Positions 61,121-64,000 of a stretch of DNA of 64,000 nucleotides are shown piece after piece. The stretch covers positions 186,001-250,000 of the forward strand of contig NZ_JAJSAR010000003.1 in NCBI RefSeq assembly GCF_021729085.1, in the 5' to 3' direction. The first letter of the stretch is position 1; every line of letters starts with the position of its first letter. A program made the position numbers and the translations under genes. A model generated the notes under the pieces. It had not been told where the DNA came from and made no database searches. It saw nothing but the letters and a program-made list of their open reading frames with translations. This DNA is from Pseudohongiella sp. O18 (lineage in GTDB: Bacteria > Pseudomonadota > Gammaproteobacteria > Pseudomonadales > Pseudohongiellaceae).

Positions 61121-61849
61121 TCAGCGCGCGACTGCCTGCACATTGACCGTCAGCGAAACCTCGGACTCGCCTGCCTCCGCAGATGGTGTTGCCATCTCGC
61201 GCGAGCCTGTGTCCATGGCCCGCATCATCACCGGTGCCGCGTATGACATGCCTGTCTCGATGGTTAATGAAGCGATCTCTACCTCAGGACGGCCCAGCGC
61301 TGCCGCCGCGCGTTCGGCATTGGCACGAGCCCTGGCGATGGCGGTTTCCATCAATGAATCGCGTACCTCATCCGCACGTTCAGTGCTCAGGCGATAGGAC
61401 AACTGACTCATGACAAAACCCATATCCTGCAGCTCACCCGCCAGCGACAATAAAGTCTGAGGGTCTTTGCTCTCCAGTGTGATGCTCTGGGAACCGCGCC
61501 AGACCGGATCAGCGCGCCCACCCTGAGGCTGGCGATTGATCTGATAAACGCTGTAGTGACCTGTCGCAGCATCTACTCCTGTCACGGCACGCGCCACGAT
61601 CAGCCCCTCACGCATCTGCTCATTGATGGCATTCTGGACAACACTCGCATCGCGGTCCTCTACTTCTACTCGCAGATCGGCAACAATCTCGTCCTGAGCC
61701 ACGTTGATCCGCTCTGTGACTGACAGATTGATCAGCGTCTGCCCCTCCGGCAGTTGCGGTAATACTGATTGCTGTGCATTTGCGGACAAAGCCAGCAATG
61801 CCAGTGTGGCGCTCATTACCGTGAATCTTATCCCCTTGCGAAAAGTCAT
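61121..61849 (-). CDS. SIMPL domain (DUF541) periplasmic protein
   Basis: 242 aa. A signal peptide (FTVMSATLALLALSANA, cut before QQS) is followed by a SIMPL/DUF541 domain over residues 35-240. Typical stretches: LINLSVTERINVAQDEIVADL at the start, YSVYQINRQPQ, ARANAERAAAALGRPEVEI near residue 170, and VSLTVNVQAVA at the end. E. coli YggE is a relative linked to oxidative-stress tolerance; the biochemical role is unclear. It stands alone, divergent from pxpB, which shares its 157-bp upstream region. Confidence 0.88.
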   Translation of the reverse strand: MTFRKGIRFTVMSATLALLALSANAQQSVLPQLPEGQTLINLSVTERINVAQDEIVADLRVEVEDRDASVVQNAINEQMREGLIVARAVTGVDAATGHYSVYQINRQPQGGRADPVWRGSQSITLESKDPQTLLSLAGELQDMGFVMSQLSYRLSTERADEVRDSLMETAIARARANAERAAAALGRPEVEIASLTIETGMSYAAPVMMRAMDTGSREMATPSAEAGESEVSLTVNVQAVAR

Positions 61850-62006
61850 ATGAAACTCCTTTCATTCGTCGCTTTTTTACAACGTCACCAGTTGCAGGTT
61901 CTGCCAGCTAAAACATGCCTGTCACGATTGGCTGTTGACTAAGTCTTCGACATCCATAACAGTGAACTTATTCTCACGTATGCAATCAACCAGTTAGACC
62001 TTAGCC

Positions 62007-62723
62007 ATGAGCCGTCATCGTGAGCAAAGTAGCGATATGAGCATATCAGAACCTGGAATCAGTTTTGTTACTGAAAGTGCTATTCTCCTGCAGTTCGCTG
62101 AACCTTCGCTGAACAGCGTTGATGTCGAGCTGCAGGCCAGAATCTGTCAGCTGGCCAGTACCCTGCAGGCACACCTTCAGATTGGCCCCTTAGTGACCGA
62201 TGCGGTACCGGGGCCAGGCAGTCTTTTGCTGGCGCTGCGAGACGGACATGCGGCGCGTCGTGTGCTGCGCGAAGCTGAGCAGCTCTGGCAACACCTAGAA
62301 TTCAATGCCAGCGCAGGTCAACGACATGATATTCCGGTGCATTACGGTGGCGACCATGGCCCTGACCTGCTGGCGGTTGCTGAAATCACGGGCTTTTCCC
62401 CGCGCGAAGTCATTCAGCGCCACTGTTCGGTAGACTACTTTGTATTGTGTCTGGGTTTCATGCCGGGCTTCCCGTATCTTGGCGGCATGGATCCGGCACT
62501 GGCCACACCTCGCAAGGATAATCCGGCAACCCGCGTGATGCCTGGCGCCGTTGGCATTGGTGGCGCCACAACCGGCATTTACCCCTCGGCGAGTCCGGGC
62601 GGCTGGCATATCATCGGACGCACTTCCATCAAACTCTTCGACCCTGAGAAGCAGCTTCCCAGCCTGCTGCAGCCAGGCGACTGGGTTCGATTTGTAGCGG
62701 TCAATGAGGAGCTCCCGGCATGA
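62007..62723 (+). CDS. pxpB: 5-oxoprolinase subunit PxpB (KipI family)
   Basis: Part of the PxpABC ATP-dependent 5-oxoprolinase that opens pyroglutamate to glutamate. 238 aa; a second ATG at 62037 is possible, and neither has a good ribosome site. The KipI/AHS1 domain shows VPVHYGGDHGPDLL-like sequence (IPVHYGGDHGPDL), CLGFMPGFPYLGGMDP and PGGWHIIGRTSIKLFDP. The stop overlaps the pxpC ATG by 4 bp (ATGA). Confidence 0.93.
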   Translation: MSRHREQSSDMSISEPGISFVTESAILLQFAEPSLNSVDVELQARICQLASTLQAHLQIGPLVTDAVPGPGSLLLALRDGHAARRVLREAEQLWQHLEFNASAGQRHDIPVHYGGDHGPDLLAVAEITGFSPREVIQRHCSVDYFVLCLGFMPGFPYLGGMDPALATPRKDNPATRVMPGAVGIGGATTGIYPSASPGGWHIIGRTSIKLFDPEKQLPSLLQPGDWVRFVAVNEELPA

Positions 62724-63688
62724 TAGAGGTCATCACCACAGCGCCACTTTTGACCGTGCAGGATCAGGGCCGATTCGGCATGCGCCATCTCGGTGTACCT
62801 CGCTGCGGCATGATGGATGCCCCAGCCCTGTTGCGGGCCAACCTGCTACTGGAGAATGATCCGCTGGCCGCTGGTCTGGAAATTTCTGCTGGACCCGTGG
62901 TCCTGCAGAGCGATCGGGACCAGCATATTGTTCTGTCTGGCGCAGATATGTCAGCTCAGCTATTGCAGGCCGATATGCAAACCGTGGTGCAAAATTATCT
63001 GCCGCCAGGATTCATTATGCGCTGGCCCGCAGGAACACGACTGCTACTCAACCGCCCTCAGATTCCCGGACAACGCGCTGTTCTCGCCATTGCCGGAGGC
63101 ATTGATGTTGCCCCCACACTAAACTCCCGCAGCACTGATCTGAATAATCAGCTTGGCGGTTATCAGGGGCGCGCCCTGCGGGCGGGAGATCGATTGCCCG
63201 TTGGCGAAGCGGCAAATCAGCAATTTTCTTCCGGAGGCATTCGGCAACCAGCCATCACCATGTCACTGCGCGCCATACGCGGGCTGGACTACGAGCATTT
63301 CGATCCCCAAAGCCAGAATGCTTTATGGCAGTTTCCGTGGCGAGTGCAGGCCAACAGCAACCGCACCGGGCTACGTTTGTCAGGCCCCACCCTGAGATAT
63401 CAGGGAGACACCTTGCGTCTGTCAGCCGGAGTGCTGCCCGGACTGTTGCAGGTGCCAGGCAATGGTCAGCCGATTCTGCTAGGCTGCGACGCCCAGACAA
63501 CCGGAGGCTATCCGGTCATTGCCAGCGTCATCGAGGTCGACTTCCACCAGCTTGCTTATGCAACACCTGGCACGCTTCTTTATTTCACGGAAGTAAGCGT
63601 TGCTGAAGCGCAGGGTCTACATAGCGCCGGGCAGCATGAGCTGCAGATACTCAGGCAACAGATACAGTACCGGAAGCAGGCAAGATGA
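62720..63688 (+). CDS. pxpC: 5-oxoprolinase subunit PxpC (KipA/AHS2 family)
   Basis: 322 aa biotin-dependent-carboxylase-like domain protein. Family features: LLTVQDQGRFGMRHLGVPRCG (residues 9-29 region), GMMDAPALLRANLLLEND, LAIAGGIDVAPTLNSRSTD, and NRTGLRLSGP near residue 215, then GNGQPILLGCDAQTTGGYPVI. It acts with PxpB and PxpA. It overlaps pxpB upstream and pxpA downstream, each by 4 bp, so the three form one coupled unit. Confidence 0.94.
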   Translation: MIEVITTAPLLTVQDQGRFGMRHLGVPRCGMMDAPALLRANLLLENDPLAAGLEISAGPVVLQSDRDQHIVLSGADMSAQLLQADMQTVVQNYLPPGFIMRWPAGTRLLLNRPQIPGQRAVLAIAGGIDVAPTLNSRSTDLNNQLGGYQGRALRAGDRLPVGEAANQQFSSGGIRQPAITMSLRAIRGLDYEHFDPQSQNALWQFPWRVQANSNRTGLRLSGPTLRYQGDTLRLSAGVLPGLLQVPGNGQPILLGCDAQTTGGYPVIASVIEVDFHQLAYATPGTLLYFTEVSVAEAQGLHSAGQHELQILRQQIQYRKQAR

Positions 63689-64000
63689 AGGCAACGCAGG
63701 TAGACCTGAACGCAGACCTGGGTGAAGGCGCCCCCAATGACAGAGAGCTGCTGCAGCTGATCAGTTCTGCAAATATCAGTTGCGGCGCTCACGCTGGCGA
63801 CGCTGACAGTATCCGGGCCGCGCTGCAAAACGCTGTCGAGTTTGGTGTTGTCGTTGGCGCTCACCCCTCATATCCGGACCGGGAACACATGGGCAGGCGC
63901 TCGCTGGACATCCCGATAAATGAGCTGCGCGACAGCATCTTGCGACAATTGAAATATCTGTGCGACATGGCTTCATTTGAAGGTGCTCGCGTCTGTCACG
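63685..64000 (+). CDS. pxpA: 5-oxoprolinase subunit PxpA (LamB/YcsF family), 5' part
   Basis: Starts at ATG 63685, overlapping the pxpC stop by 4 bp, and runs out of the window after 105 codons. The visible sequence begins MKATQVDLNADLGEG, followed by SSANISCGAHAGDADSI and VGAHPSYPDREHMGRRS, all diagnostic of the LamB/YcsF family and including its metal-binding Asp/His residues. Completes the pxpB-pxpC-pxpA set for pyroglutamate use. Confidence 0.95.
   Translation, partial: MKATQVDLNADLGEGAPNDRELLQLISSANISCGAHAGDADSIRAALQNAVEFGVVVGAHPSYPDREHMGRRSLDIPINELRDSILRQLKYLCDMASFEGARVCH

Noticed and set aside
1-64000. CRISPR arrays, tRNA or rRNA genes, insertion sequences, prophage
   Set aside because: No regularly spaced short repeats, no cloverleaf with a conserved T-arm, no rRNA-like segment, and no transposase, integrase or phage structural protein in any frame.

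Overview
The window reads as ordinary chromosome of a gammaproteobacterium related to Pseudomonadales, probably a free-living aerobe; the taxonomy is inferred from gene order and not tested. Coding density is high and base composition moderately GC-rich. No rRNA, tRNA, CRISPR array, prophage or insertion sequence was recognised. Two blocks match known synteny: kdsD-kdsC-lptC-lptA-lptB-rpoN-ptsN-rapZ-npr (as around E. coli yrbG, but without hpf), and dksA-gluQ-cbrX-cbrA-cbrB-[crcZ]-pcnB-x-panB-panC-acs (as in Pseudomonas, with a deoxynucleoside kinase where folK is expected).

Layout. 1-8.0 kb: the end of a Na+/Ca2+ exchanger, Kdo synthesis, LPS export, sigma-54, the nitrogen-PTS regulators and darP. 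8-21.5 kb: an S9 peptidase with a LysR regulator that lacks a usual start codon, a phosphohydrolase, an APH-like kinase, a two-gene Na+/carboxylate symporter, Mrp, three uncharacterised envelope proteins, a gamma-synthase/Rieske pair and an aminotransferase. 21.8-35.4 kb: the dksA-gluQ-cbr-pcnB-pan-acs-thiolase block. 35.4-38.8 kb: a sulfide-oxidation operon (sqr, a DUF442 sulfurtransferase/phosphatase-like gene, a SulP permease). 38.9-43.6 kb: an LpxH-type hydrolase and the molybdate operon modE-modA-modB-modC, with a CBS protein divergent. 44-50.5 kb: a PepSY membrane protein, a TonB receptor, a DASS transporter and a TPR lipoprotein. 50.5-56.2 kb: moeA, a degenerate SDR, ssb and uvrA. 56.3-61 kb: an alpha/beta hydrolase that seems to carry an internal deletion, a diguanylate cyclase lying between imperfect direct repeats, and a PQQ/haem c alcohol dehydrogenase lipoprotein. 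61-64 kb: a SIMPL protein and the 5-oxoprolinase genes pxpB-pxpC-pxpA (the last cut by the window end).

The strongest non-coding signal is the gap between cbrB and pcnB. It has an inverted repeat of the TGTTAC/GTAACA type, a sigma-54 promoter with exact GG-N10-GC spacing, and then about 260 nt very rich in AAnAAnAA motifs ending at a GC hairpin. This is the architecture of the CrcZ decoy RNA that titrates Hfq/Crc in Pseudomonas catabolite repression. The sigma-54 gene itself and possible AAnAAnAA-bearing target genes (the symporter at 12.96 kb and the kinase at 11.9 kb) are in the same window, so much of a CbrAB-CrcZ carbon-control circuit can be proposed from this sequence alone. I see no convincing evidence of an entirely new system; the other points of interest are local oddities listed as findings.
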